In this document: positions 56,129 to 64,000 of the stretch, piece after piece | How the letters are laid out: each line of letters starts with the position of its first letter | How positions within the stretch are numbered: position 1 is the stretch's first letter | Assembly (NCBI RefSeq): GCF_014842075.1 | Contig: NZ_JACYVA010000002.1 | Location: forward strand, 248,001-312,000 | Source of the DNA: Sphingomonas sp. CFBP 13720 | Lineage (GTDB): Bacteria > Pseudomonadota > Alphaproteobacteria > Sphingomonadales > Sphingomonadaceae | Direction: 5' to 3' | DNA length: 64,000 nt | Program-made: the position numbers and the translations under genes | The notes under the pieces: model-generated | Told to the model about the DNA's origin: nothing | Seen by the model: only the letters and a program-made list of their open reading frames with translations | Database searches by the model: none

Positions 56129-57025
56129 ATGCCCGGAGACCGCGTCCTCAGGGGGCTGGCGCTGCGCCTGCTCGCGATATTCTTCCTGTCCACCATGTCG
56201 GCGCTGGTCAAACTCGCGGAGACGCGGGGCGCGTTGCTGCCCGAAACCATGTTCTATCGACAGTTGTGCGCGCTGCCGGTCGTGCTCGCGTTCGTCATGG
56301 CGGGGCCGGGGCTGCGCTCGCTTCGCACCACACGGTTCACGCGCCACCTGACGCGATCGATGGTCGGGCTGGTCGGCATGGTCTTCACCTTCGGCGCAGT
56401 GCTGCTGCTGCCGCTGGCGGAGGCGACGACGTTCCAGTTCACCGTGCCGATCTTCGCCACCATCCTCGGCGCGCTGGTGCTGCGCGAGGCGACGGGATGG
56501 CAACGCTGGGGCGCGGTGCTGGTCGGGTTCGTCGGCGTGCTGGTGGTGGTCCAGCCCGGCAGCGCCCACATCCCGCTGTTCGGGGCGTTCGTCGGACTGA
56601 CGGCGGCGCTGTTCGTCGCGCTGGTCGCCATCGCGCTGCGCCAGTTGCGCGACGAACCGGCGGGGACCACCGTCTTCTGGTTCTCGGTCCTGACCCTGCC
56701 GTTCATAGCCATCGGCTATGCGTTCAATCTGCGCAGCCATGACTGGCTGACATGGGTCAACCTGATCGCGATCGGGGTCGTCGGCGGCATGGGCCAGATC
56801 GCGCTGACCGCCGCATCGCGCCACGCCCCGGTCGCGGCAGTGGTCCCGATGGACTATTCGGGCCTCGTCTGGGCCACGCTGTACGGTTTCTTGCTGTTCG
56901 GGGTCCTGCCGACGCCGATGACGTGGGTCGGGGCACCGATCATCATCGCCAGTGGGCTGTTCATCGTGTGGCGCGAACACCGGCTGGGGCGACAGCGGGT
57001 GCGAAGCGCGGTCGAGGAAGACTGA
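56129..57025 (+). CDS. EamA/DMT-superfamily transporter
   Basis: 298 residues with about ten transmembrane helices in two EamA halves. Typical segments are AEATTFQFTVPIFATILGALVLREATGWQRW and the second-half YSGLVWATLYGFLLFGVLPTPMTWVGAPII. DMT transporters export or import metabolites such as amino acids or nucleotide sugars; the substrate cannot be told. It is divergent from proS (176 bp) and converges on the formate/nitrite-type channel across a repeat region. Confidence 0.88.
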   Translation: MPGDRVLRGLALRLLAIFFLSTMSALVKLAETRGALLPETMFYRQLCALPVVLAFVMAGPGLRSLRTTRFTRHLTRSMVGLVGMVFTFGAVLLLPLAEATTFQFTVPIFATILGALVLREATGWQRWGAVLVGFVGVLVVVQPGSAHIPLFGAFVGLTAALFVALVAIALRQLRDEPAGTTVFWFSVLTLPFIAIGYAFNLRSHDWLTWVNLIAIGVVGGMGQIALTAASRHAPVAAVVPMDYSGLVWATLYGFLLFGVLPTPMTWVGAPIIIASGLFIVWREHRLGRQRVRSAVEED

Positions 57026-57193
57026 GCTTTCCTACACGGTCCCGGGACCACCGCGCCCGCCGCTCTTTCGCATCGCCGACCCACCGATGGCCGTCGCACG
57101 CCACCGATCGACGCGCGTGCCGTTCGCGACGCTCGAACCGATGATCCTGCATCACGCGGTGCTTTCAAAAAAAGCCGTTCGCGCAAAACCTGT

Positions 57194-57307
57194 GCGAGTG
57201 TGACTTTCGTGACCTTTGGACAGCCGGTCCAGCTCGCTGCCCCCTCCCCGGCGGTCAGCACCACATTTCGCACCAACTGCGCGCGAGTGTGACTTTCGTG
57301 ACCTTTG
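57194..57307. repeat. Pair of 25-bp perfect direct repeats
   Basis: GCGAGTGTGACTTTCGTGAC plus CTTTG occurs at 57194-57218 and again at 57283-57307, with period 89. Flanks are partly similar (CCGGTCC versus CCGGTCA then CAGTCCGGCTC). The repeats lie downstream of the EamA gene and just beyond the formate/nitrite channel's stop. Confidence 0.9.
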
Positions 57308-57312
57308 ACCGG

Positions 57313-58170
57313 TCAGTCCGGCTCGATCTCGCCCCGCACCTGCGCATGCGCCAGCAGCGCGAACAGCACGCTGCCGCCGACGATATTGCCCGCCAGCACC
57401 GGAAAGAAGAACGAAAGCGCCTGCCCCGCGCCGATGTCCCCGTGCAGCAACAGGATCCACATCTCCGCCGCGCCCGCCACGACATGCGCGAAACCGCCCA
57501 GATCGATCAGCCCGGTCAGCAATACGATCAGCGTGATCTTCTGCCCCTCGGTACTCGGCAAGGTCCACACGACGCTCGCCAGCAGGATGCCCGACGGGAT
57601 GCCCGCCAGAAACCCTTCGCGCCCGACGTGATGCAGGATCGACCCGCTGACCTCGACCAGTTCGGCCGCCGTTTCGCCGCCGAACCCGCCCAGCATCGCG
57701 AACCCGGCAAAGGCGAACGTCCCGACCAGATTCGCCCCCAGCACTAGCACCCATAGCCGCAGCGTCCGGCGCAGATTGTACCAGGTCAGATCGGTCGCCA
57801 GCGGCAGCACCGCCGACAGCGTGCTTTCGGTGAACAACTGCATCCGGCCAAGGATCACGACGACGAAGCCGATCGAATAGCCCAGCGCCTGCAACAGCGG
57901 CGTCCACGCGCCGCTCGGCACCGACGTCTCCATCACCGCCTTGCCCAGCAGCGACAGGCCGATGACGATCCCGGCGGTGATGCCCGACCACACCAGCGAT
58001 GCCGCCGGACGTTCGAGTTCCTCGATCCCCTGTCGCCGCACGACTTCGTGGACGATCAGCGCCGACGCGGCGCGGCGATCGTTGACGACGGCTTCCTGCT
58101 CGTCGTCCAGCGGAACCTTGCGCTCTTCGGCGTCGATGGCGGCGGCGTCCTGCCGGTCGGGTTCGGTCAT
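57313..58170 (-). CDS. Formate/nitrite transporter (FNT) family channel
   Basis: 285 residues with a charged 60-residue N-terminus (DAAAIDAEERKVPLDDEQEAV) and six transmembrane segments. The FNT pore features are present in LYYNL-type and SFFFPVLAGNIVGG segments, and residues such as TWYNLRRTLRLWVLVLGANLVGTF follow the family. FNT channels pass formate, nitrite or hydrosulfide across the inner membrane. ATG 58170 is preferred to a GTG three codons upstream. The gene is 40 bp after the CcdC-like gene, which in turn follows gcvPB by 43 bp. Confidence 0.85.
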   Translation of the reverse strand: MTEPDRQDAAAIDAEERKVPLDDEQEAVVNDRRAASALIVHEVVRRQGIEELERPAASLVWSGITAGIVIGLSLLGKAVMETSVPSGAWTPLLQALGYSIGFVVVILGRMQLFTESTLSAVLPLATDLTWYNLRRTLRLWVLVLGANLVGTFAFAGFAMLGGFGGETAAELVEVSGSILHHVGREGFLAGIPSGILLASVVWTLPSTEGQKITLIVLLTGLIDLGGFAHVVAGAAEMWILLLHGDIGAGQALSFFFPVLAGNIVGGSVLFALLAHAQVRGEIEPD

Positions 58171-58210
58171 GCCGTTCACGAACCGGCGGGCGCGGCGGGT
58201 GTTCCCTCGG

Positions 58211-58720
58211 TCAGCCGCGCGCCGCCGCCAGCAACCGTTTCGCCCGGACGAACATCTCGACCCGCTGCGCCACGATCACGCCCCACGCCAGCGCGATCAT
58301 CGCGTCGGTCAGCGTCGCGGCGTTCAGGTGCAGCATGCTCGCGCCGCCATGCGCCATCGCCTGTTTCACGGCCACCCGCACCACCACGATGGCAAGGATG
58401 AACAGCAATGCGGCGGGCGACGGACGATGGTTCAGCCGGTGCGTTACCGGATCGACCTCGATCCGCATCAACCGCCCGCGCTGCCACCCCAGCAACAACC
58501 CGACGCCCAACGCGACCACGCACAACAGCCAGCCCCATCCGACCGGCGGCATAGTCACGTACATCGTACCCGCCAGCGCGGTGAACAACAGCGGCAGGAT
58601 CCACATCGTCTCCAGCCGCAACCGCCGCATCTTCTGTCCGCGCCACCAGCGCAGTGCGACGACCAGCATCACGATGCCGATCGGCATCAGCGTCGGCACC
58701 AGCCCGTTCGATCCGCTCAT
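58211..58720 (-). CDS. CcdC-like (DUF1453) small membrane protein
   Basis: 169 residues, four to five hydrophobic segments. Hallmarks are RRLRLETMWILPLLF and, after the third helix, DPVTHRLNHRPSPAALLFILAIVVVR, which resembles the DUF1453/CcdC pattern of a charged cytoplasmic loop ending in a polar pair before a helix. CcdC is linked with cytochrome c maturation in Bacillus, but the role in alphaproteobacteria is unknown. ATG 58720 has GGGGGG upstream. The family call is moderate. Confidence 0.6.
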   Translation of the reverse strand: MSGSNGLVPTLMPIGIVMLVVALRWWRGQKMRRLRLETMWILPLLFTALAGTMYVTMPPVGWGWLLCVVALGVGLLLGWQRGRLMRIEVDPVTHRLNHRPSPAALLFILAIVVVRVAVKQAMAHGGASMLHLNAATLTDAMIALAWGVIVAQRVEMFVRAKRLLAAARG

Positions 58721-58763
58721 ACCCACCCCCCGCCCCGCGCACGAACGCCGGGCGGGGTTCGCC

Positions 58764-60341
58764 TTATTCCGCCGCCTCGGCCACTGGCGCAACCGGTTCC
58801 TTCCACGCCAGCACCGGCCGGCGCGCGGCCAGCGTTTCGTCCAGCCGACGACGCGGGGCGAAGTGCGGCGCGGACTTCAGCGCGGCATCGCCGGCCTTGG
58901 CCCGCTCCGCCACCGCCGCGAACGCGCCGATGAACTGGTCGAGCGCCGCCTTGCTCTCGGTCTCGGTCGGCTCGACCAGCATCGCGCCGTGCACGACCAG
59001 CGGGAAATACACCGTCATCGGGTGATATCCCTCGTCGATCAGTCCCTTGGCGATGTCCAGCGTCGAGAAACCATCGGCAAGGTTGCTGTCGCTGAACAGC
59101 GCCTCGTGCATGCACGGCCCGCTGGCGCCGAACGGCGCATCCAGCACGGTGTCGAGGCTGCGCAGCACGTAATTGGCGTTCAACACCGCGTCTTCGGCGA
59201 CCTGCCGCAACCCGTCCGCCCCGTGGCTCAGGATGTACGACAGCGCCCGCGTGAACATGCCCATCTGGCCGTGGAACGCCACCATCCGGCCAAAGCTGTC
59301 GGCATGATGGTCGCCCGCCGTCTCTTCCTCGACCAGCACGAACTTTCCGTCCTGCCGCTCGACGAACGGCAGTGGCGCGAACGGGGTCAGCGCCTTGCTG
59401 AACACCACCGGTCCCGACCCCGGTCCGCCGCCGCCATGCGGGGTGGAAAAGGTCTTGTGCAGGTTGATGTGCATCGCATCGATGCCAAGGTCGCCGGGAC
59501 GCACCCGACCGACGATCGCGTTGAAATTGGCCCCGTCGCAATAGACATAGCCGCCCGCCGCATGGACCGCGTCGGAAATTTCCTTCAGGTCGCGCTCGAA
59601 CAGGCCGCACGTATTCGGGTTGGTGATCATCACGCCCGCAACGTCGGGTCCCAGCCGGTCCTTGAGCGCCTGCGTATCGACGCGGCCCTCGGCGGTCGCC
59701 GGAATATCCTCGACCTTGAATCCGGCGAAGGCGGCAGTGGCGGGGTTGGTGCCGTGCGCACTTTCGGGGACGAGGATGATCTTGCGATGCCCCTCGCCAC
59801 GCTTCTCCAGCGCCGCCTTGATCGCGAGGATGCCGCACAATTCGCCGTGCGCGCCGGCCTTGGGCGACATGGCGACCGAGTCCATGTTGGTCAGCGTGAC
59901 CAGCCAGTGCGCCAGCTGATGGATCAGCTCCAGCGCGCCCTGCGTCGTGTCGACCGGGGCCAGCGGATGCAGGTCGGCGAACCCCGGAAGCCGCGCCATC
60001 CGCTCGTTCAGCCGCGGATTATGCTTCATCGTGCAACTGCCCAGCGGGAACAGCCCCAGGTCGATCGCATAATTCTGCCGCGACAGACGGGTATAGTGGC
60101 GCACCGTTTCCGGCTCCGACAGGCCGGGCAGGCCGATCGCGCCGCTGCGGGCATGCCGCCCCAGCCGCGACGGCAGGTCGGGTCCGGCATCGATATCGAC
60201 GCCGGTCGTCTCGCCCGATCCGATCTCGAAGATCAGCGCCTCGTCCAGCATCAGCGCGCGGTTGCCGGTGAAGGTCGGCATCACTCCGCTGGTCGTCGCA
60301 TCGCCCATTTCGGGCTTCCAGCCGCTCTGGTTCACGCTCAT
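58764..60341 (-). CDS. gcvPB: Glycine dehydrogenase (decarboxylating), subunit 2
   Basis: 525 residues. The pyridoxal phosphate Lys is in [17 protein letters not shown]. The [19 protein letters not shown] and [15 protein letters not shown] motifs are characteristic. This is the C-terminal half of P-protein, separate from gcvPA as in many alphaproteobacteria and Gram-positives. Together with gcvPA it decarboxylates glycine and passes the aminomethyl group to lipoylated GcvH. The start overlaps the gcvPA stop (ATGA). Confidence 0.97.
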   Translation of the reverse strand: MSVNQSGWKPEMGDATTSGVMPTFTGNRALMLDEALIFEIGSGETTGVDIDAGPDLPSRLGRHARSGAIGLPGLSEPETVRHYTRLSRQNYAIDLGLFPLGSCTMKHNPRLNERMARLPGFADLHPLAPVDTTQGALELIHQLAHWLVTLTNMDSVAMSPKAGAHGELCGILAIKAALEKRGEGHRKIILVPESAHGTNPATAAFAGFKVEDIPATAEGRVDTQALKDRLGPDVAGVMITNPNTCGLFERDLKEISDAVHAAGGYVYCDGANFNAIVGRVRPGDLGIDAMHINLHKTFSTPHGGGGPGSGPVVFSKALTPFAPLPFVERQDGKFVLVEEETAGDHHADSFGRMVAFHGQMGMFTRALSYILSHGADGLRQVAEDAVLNANYVLRSLDTVLDAPFGASGPCMHEALFSDSNLADGFSTLDIAKGLIDEGYHPMTVYFPLVVHGAMLVEPTETESKAALDQFIGAFAAVAERAKAGDAALKSAPHFAPRRRLDETLAARRPVLAWKEPVAPVAEAAE

Positions 60342-61696
60342 GCCAATACCTCCGTCAGCGCCGTCGCCAGCGCTTCGATATCCTCGTCGGTCACCGTTTC
60401 GGTCACCGCCACGACCAGTCCGTTCGCCAGCCCCGCTTCGGTCGGATACAACCGCCCGAGCGACACGCCCGCCAGCACGCCGCGCTCCGCCAGTTCGCGC
60501 ACCACCGGCCGCGCCTCGATCGGCAGTTTCAGCGTGAATTCGTTGAAGAACACGTCGTTGACCAGCGTGACGCCGGGCACCTGCGCCAGCCGGTCGGCCG
60601 CCGCGCATGCCTTGGCATGATTGACCGCCGCCAGTTGCCGCAGCCCCTTTTCCCCCAGCAGAGTCAGGTGGATCGAGAAGGCGAGCGCACACAGCCCCGA
60701 ATTGGTGCAGATGTTCGACGTCGCCTTTTCGCGCCGGATATGCTGTTCGCGGGTCGACAGCGTCAGAACGAAACCGCGCTTGCCCGACGCGTCCACCGTC
60801 TCGCCGCACAGCCGGCCCGGCATCTGGCGCACCAGCTTTTCCGAACAGGCGAACAGTCCGACATACGGCCCTCCGAACTGCAACCCGACGCCCAGCGCCT
60901 GTCCTTCGCCCACCACGATATCCGCGCCCAGATTGCCCGGTGCCTCGATCGCGCCCAGCGCCACCGGCTCGGTCACCACCGCGATCAACAGCGCCTTGGC
61001 GGCATGCGCCGCGTCGGCGATGCGCTTCAGGTCGGGGATGCGGCCGAGGATGTCGGGATATTGCACCACGACGCACGACGTATCGCCGTCGATCGCCGCG
61101 ATGATCGCATCGTCGTCGGTCGCCGCGTCCAGCGTCGGGACCGATGTCGCCAGCACGTCGCCGGTGAACTTCGCCATCGTCTGCGCGACCGACACGTAAT
61201 GGGGATGCACGCCGTCCGAAAACACCGCCTTCGCCTTGCGCGTCACCCGCCGCGCCATCGTCACCGCTTCCCAGCACGCGGTCGATCCGTCGTACATCGA
61301 TGCGTTGGCGACGTCGCATCCCAGCAGCCGCGCGACCTGGCTCTGGAATTCGAACAGCATCTGCAACGTGCCCTGCGCGATCTCCGGCTGGTACGGCGTA
61401 TAGGCCGTCAGATACTCGCCGCGCTGGATCAGGTGATCGACGCTGGCGGGCACGTGATGGCGATAGGCACCGCATCCGAGGAAGAACGGCACCGACCCCG
61501 CCGCGACGTTCTTTGCCGCCAGCGCCGACAGATGCCGCTCGACGCTCAGTTCGCTGGCGTGATTCGGCAGCCCGGCGACCGGTCCGTCGAGCCGCGCGGA
61601 TTCGGGCACGTCCACGAACAGGTCGTCGATCGTGTCGGCACCGATCGTGGCCAGCATCGCGCTGCGGTCGGTCGGGGTCAAAGGCAGATAGCGCAT
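60338..61696 (-). CDS. gcvPA: Glycine dehydrogenase (decarboxylating), subunit 1
   Basis: 452 residues, the N-terminal half of P-protein. Segments [42 protein letters not shown] and [19 protein letters not shown] fit the family; it lacks the catalytic Lys, which is supplied by GcvPB. Its stop overlaps the gcvPB start. It follows gcvH after 160 bp containing a REP-like hairpin. Confidence 0.97.
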   Translation of the reverse strand: MRYLPLTPTDRSAMLATIGADTIDDLFVDVPESARLDGPVAGLPNHASELSVERHLSALAAKNVAAGSVPFFLGCGAYRHHVPASVDHLIQRGEYLTAYTPYQPEIAQGTLQMLFEFQSQVARLLGCDVANASMYDGSTACWEAVTMARRVTRKAKAVFSDGVHPHYVSVAQTMAKFTGDVLATSVPTLDAATDDDAIIAAIDGDTSCVVVQYPDILGRIPDLKRIADAAHAAKALLIAVVTEPVALGAIEAPGNLGADIVVGEGQALGVGLQFGGPYVGLFACSEKLVRQMPGRLCGETVDASGKRGFVLTLSTREQHIRREKATSNICTNSGLCALAFSIHLTLLGEKGLRQLAAVNHAKACAAADRLAQVPGVTLVNDVFFNEFTLKLPIEARPVVRELAERGVLAGVSLGRLYPTEAGLANGLVVAVTETVTDEDIEALATALTEVLA

Positions 61697-61735
61697 GGTG
61701 ATCCTTGTTGGTCGCCGGGCGGGTATGGCGACCGC

Positions 61736-61763
61736 GTCACCGACCCGGCAAAGGCCGGAACGA
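61736..61763. repeat. REP-like hairpin between gcvH and gcvPA
   Basis: CGTCAC-GA flank, then CCGGC-AAAG-GCCGG (61745-61758) and an ACGATGG end. The 5-base arms, AAAG loop and GTCAC edge resemble the REP units at 54303-54377. Confidence 0.4.
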
Positions 61764-61855
61764 TGGACGCGGTCGATATCGGTGAGCCGGACCGGCCCGC
61801 TACCGTGTATTCCGGGTTCCGCCGGGGCGGCGGCAGCCGGAGTCTGAAGGTAAGG

Positions 61856-62227
61856 TCAAAGCTTGGCGACGTAGGCCGCGTATTTGTCCTCATCCATCAG
61901 CTCTTCCAGCTCGCTCTCGTCGCGCAGCGTCAGCTTGAAGAACCATCCGTCACCCTCGGGGTCTTCGTTGACCAGACCGGGATTGTCGGACAGCGCGGCA
62001 TTGCCCTCGAACACGGTGCCCGACGCGGGCGTGTACACGTCCGACGCCGCCTTGACCGATTCGACCACGGCCGCCTCGTCGCCCTTGGTCAGATCACGCC
62101 CTTCGATCGGCACGTCGACGAATACGATGTCGCCCAGCTGGCTCTGCGCATATTCGGTGATGCCGACCGTGGCGACGTCGCCGTCGATCTCGATCCATTC
62201 ATGTTCTTGCGTGAAATAGCGGCTCAT
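61856..62227 (-). CDS. gcvH: Glycine cleavage system H protein
   Basis: 123 residues. The lipoylated Lys59 is in [12 protein letters not shown], and the framework [30 protein letters not shown] is classic. It shuttles the aminomethyl group between the P, T and L proteins. It lies 17 bp after gcvT. Confidence 0.97.
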   Translation of the reverse strand: MSRYFTQEHEWIEIDGDVATVGITEYAQSQLGDIVFVDVPIEGRDLTKGDEAAVVESVKAASDVYTPASGTVFEGNAALSDNPGLVNEDPEGDGWFFKLTLRDESELEELMDEDKYAAYVAKL

Positions 62228-62244
62228 GGGGACGCTCCCTGTTT

Positions 62245-63441
62245 TTAGCGGACGTAACGGTGGGGGACGAACGGCATCGGCACCACACGCGCCGGATGCC
62301 GCTTGCCACGCTGGAGCAGGGTCACGACCCCGCCCTGTGCCAGCGCGGGCGGAAGATAGGCCATGGCGATCGGCAGTTGTACGCTCGGGCCGAACCCGCC
62401 CGACGTGACATGGCCGACGACCGTACCGGCATCGTCGATTACCTCGGCACCCTCGCGCACCGGCTGGCGACCCTCGACGATCAGTCCGACCCGCTTCAGC
62501 GCGGGACCGTCGCGACGTTCGGCAAGGATGCGCTCGGCACCCGGAAAGCCGCCTTCCTCGCGACGCCGCTTCGACAGCGCGAAGCCCAGATCAGCGGCGA
62601 CCGGCGTGATGTCGGGGCTGAGGTCATGGCCGTACAGCGGCAATCCCGCCTCCAGCCGCAGCGAATCGCGTGCGCCCAGCCCGATCGGCTTTACCTCAGG
62701 TTCGGCGGTGATCGCATCGGCGAAGTCGGCGGCGGCCTCTTCGGGCAGCGAAATCTCGAACCCGTCCTCGCCGGTATAGCCCGAACGGCTGATCCACAGC
62801 GCATGGCCCTGCCATGCGAACGCACCGGCGGTCATGAAGGTCAGCGCGGCGACGCCGGGCACGATCCGGTCGAGCGCGTCGACCGCCTTCGGCCCCTGCA
62901 CCGCCAGCAACGCCCGATCGTCCAGATGGTTGAGCGTGATCGCATCGGGCAGATGTTCGCGCAGATGCCCGATATCGTCATATTTGGTCGCGCCGTTGAC
63001 GACCATATAGAATGCCGCGCCCTCCGCCTCGCCGAACGGCTGCGAGTCGCCCAGCCGCGTGACCATCAGATCGTCGAGGATGCCGCCATTGTCGTCCAGC
63101 AGCAGCGAATAGCGCATCTTCGCGGACTTCAGGATCGCGAGGTCGCCCGGCAGCAACGCCTCCAGCGCGGCCACCGCATCGGTGCCGTGGATCAGCAACT
63201 GGCCCATATGGCTGACGTCGAACAACCCGGCGCTCTCGCGCGTCCACAGATGTTCGGCCATGATGCCTTCATACTGGACCGGCATCGTATAGCCCGCGAA
63301 CGGGACCATCCGCCCGCCATGCGCGCGATGCCACGCGTCGAGCGGCAGCACCTGCGGCGGCAGTTCCTCGACCGGATCGGTGCCGTCGGCGCGCAGTTCG
63401 TGGGCCGGATCGGCAAGAATGTCGGGGGCGGTCTCGCGCAT
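62245..63441 (-). CDS. gcvT: Glycine cleavage system aminomethyltransferase (T protein)
   Basis: 398 residues. The folate-binding segments [24 protein letters not shown] and the catalytic [13 protein letters not shown] are intact, as are [12 protein letters not shown] and [18 protein letters not shown]. The N-terminus carries about 35 extra residues ([15 protein letters not shown]..). ATG 63441 has AAGGAG eight bases upstream. It is the first gene of the gcvT-gcvH-gcvPA-gcvPB operon. Confidence 0.96.
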   Translation of the reverse strand: MRETAPDILADPAHELRADGTDPVEELPPQVLPLDAWHRAHGGRMVPFAGYTMPVQYEGIMAEHLWTRESAGLFDVSHMGQLLIHGTDAVAALEALLPGDLAILKSAKMRYSLLLDDNGGILDDLMVTRLGDSQPFGEAEGAAFYMVVNGATKYDDIGHLREHLPDAITLNHLDDRALLAVQGPKAVDALDRIVPGVAALTFMTAGAFAWQGHALWISRSGYTGEDGFEISLPEEAAADFADAITAEPEVKPIGLGARDSLRLEAGLPLYGHDLSPDITPVAADLGFALSKRRREEGGFPGAERILAERRDGPALKRVGLIVEGRQPVREGAEVIDDAGTVVGHVTSGGFGPSVQLPIAMAYLPPALAQGGVVTLLQRGKRHPARVVPMPFVPHRYVR

Positions 63442-63478
63442 CGGGGAGGCTCCTTCGTGATGGGTCAAACGACGCCGT

Positions 63479-63494
63479 CCGGCAAAAGTGCCGG
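63479..63494 (-). promoter_or_regulatory. Hairpin between the riboswitch and gcvT (possible expression platform)
   Basis: On the minus strand, CCGGCA-CTTT-TGCCGG folds ten bases after the second aptamer and about 38 bases before the gcvT start. The position suits an expression platform of the glycine riboswitch, but there is no U run to make it an obvious terminator. Confidence 0.4.
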
Positions 63495-63503
63495 CCGTAT
63501 GTC

Positions 63504-63696
63504 GCCCCCTCTGTCACGGAACCTGAGAGCTTTCACGTGCCGACCGATGGCCGGCATCGCTTACCCCTTCGGTGGTCCGGCCGTTTTCGGCCCGGACGCT
63601 TTCCAGAGTGTCGGTCAGCCCTTGCGCGGTCCCTGTTGCCTGAGAGATTCCGGGGCGGTTGCTCCTTCGGCGGCGGACGGGTCCGCGCTCTCCCGC
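63504..63696 (-). ncRNA. Tandem glycine riboswitch
   Basis: Two glycine aptamers are seen in series on the minus strand. The first has GGGAGAG, GCCGAAGGAGCAA and AATCTCTCAGGCAACAGGGACCG; the second has ACCGAAGGGGTAAG and GCTCTCAGGTTCCGTGACAGAGG. The AAGG(A/G)G and CTCTCAGG core elements of each aptamer are present. Such tandem switches turn on gcv operons when glycine is high. Confidence 0.93.
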
Positions 63697-63852
63697 GCAT
63701 GGCGTCGGCTCAAAGCCTTCGACACGTCAAGCTCTGGCTCGGGGTCATGGATTAGTCAACGGGCAAAGCGGGGCACCGTCCGATTCCGCGCAGCAGGACG
63801 CCCACCCCGCTTCAAGCGATGCCAGCCTGCGCTGGCAAGACGAACGCAGGCC

Positions 63853-64000
63853 TTATCGCGTGACGTTGTACTTCAACTGGTCGTCGGTCAGCTGGAACCC
63901 GACCATCGCCTCGAACGTGGCGGCGAGCACCGCCTGGCGCACTGCCGGATCGGACAGCGGATCGACGGCGGCGTCCTGATCGCCCGCCTTGCGCCGACGC
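63853..64000 (-). CDS. C-terminal fragment of an unknown protein
   Basis: The last 48 residues lie in the window, read on the minus strand and ending at a TAA (63853-63855). The tail is acidic and hydrophobic in turn (DPLSDPAVRQAVLAATFEAMVG then FQLTDDQLKYNVTR) and ends with a Tyr-Asn-Val-Thr-Arg. No family can be named. It is on the same strand as gcvT but is separated from it by the riboswitch. Confidence 0.6.
   Translation of the reverse strand, partial: RRRKAGDQDAAVDPLSDPAVRQAVLAATFEAMVGFQLTDDQLKYNVTR

Noticed and set aside
58335..60620. 761-aa plus-strand open frame opposite gcvPB
   Set aside because: His/Gln/Arg-rich shadow of gcvPB.

Overview
This 64 kb window reads as a stretch of chromosome from a GC-rich alphaproteobacterium, most probably a sphingomonad. 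The support is gene content and order: an ATM1-type exporter whose N-terminus and length (609 aa) resemble Novosphingobium NaAtm1, the hemC/hemD/mitofilin-like block divergent from tsaD-gpsA, an rsmB-rpe-heparinase-purH run, a petABC-apt operon, an intracellular PHA depolymerase, and a split gcvPA/gcvPB glycine cleavage operon behind a tandem glycine riboswitch. Most genes are chromosomal housekeeping genes. I see no integrase, transposase, phage gene or CRISPR array.

Layout. 1-9.9 kb: a clipped coiled-coil protein, a Coq4-like gene, a DUF475/TerC-like membrane protein, the ATM1-type ABC exporter with a small divergent Cys-rich protein, an overlapping alpha/beta hydrolase and lipoprotein-methyltransferase pair, recQ, and small genes. 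9.9-19.6 kb: heme branch (hemC-hemD-mitofilin-like), a diguanylate cyclase, tsaD-gpsA, an AsmA protein, an unknown 266-aa protein and a DUF1674 (SdhAF4-like) gene. 19.7-26 kb: rsmB, rpe, heparinase II/III, a small secreted protein and purH. 26-29.3 kb: a less GC-rich, accessory-looking patch of hypotheticals, a DUF5694 protein and a VOC protein, with palindromes ahead of two of the genes. 29.3-37.8 kb: O-antigen-type flippase, Fic protein with an operator-like region, polA, a lipoprotein nucleotide pyrophosphatase/phosphodiesterase, a MaoC dehydratase and a Gly-rich repeat lipoprotein. 37.9-44.2 kb: apt and the cytochrome bc1 operon, a secreted PPIase overlapping queA, trmL and a DUF454 protein. 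44.7-58.7 kb: TonB-dependent receptor, tRNA-Gln, FMN-binding stress protein, phaZ, an MsbA-related ABC exporter, rnr, a DUF3597 protein, an archaeal/eukaryotic-type proS, an EamA transporter, a formate/nitrite-type channel and a small CcdC-like membrane protein. 58.8-63.7 kb: gcvT-gcvH-gcvPA-gcvPB with its riboswitch. The window ends in the C-terminus of an unknown gene.

How the genes fit together. The bc1 genes, Coq4-like protein, heme genes and SdhAF4-like factor all serve aerobic respiration. The gcv operon supplies one-carbon units and is switched by glycine. PurH consumes one-carbon units. TsaD, QueA, TrmL, RsmB and ProS act on tRNA or rRNA. I found no convincing new defence or biosynthetic system. 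The most interesting signals are a predicted exported methyltransferase-fold lipoprotein translationally coupled to a membrane-anchored hydrolase, shared TGTATTAT half-sites before two adjacent unknown genes, an operator-like array before the Fic gene, a mitofilin-like protein in the heme operon, and several short intergenic repeat families (REP doublet, 25-bp direct repeat, GTCG microsatellite).
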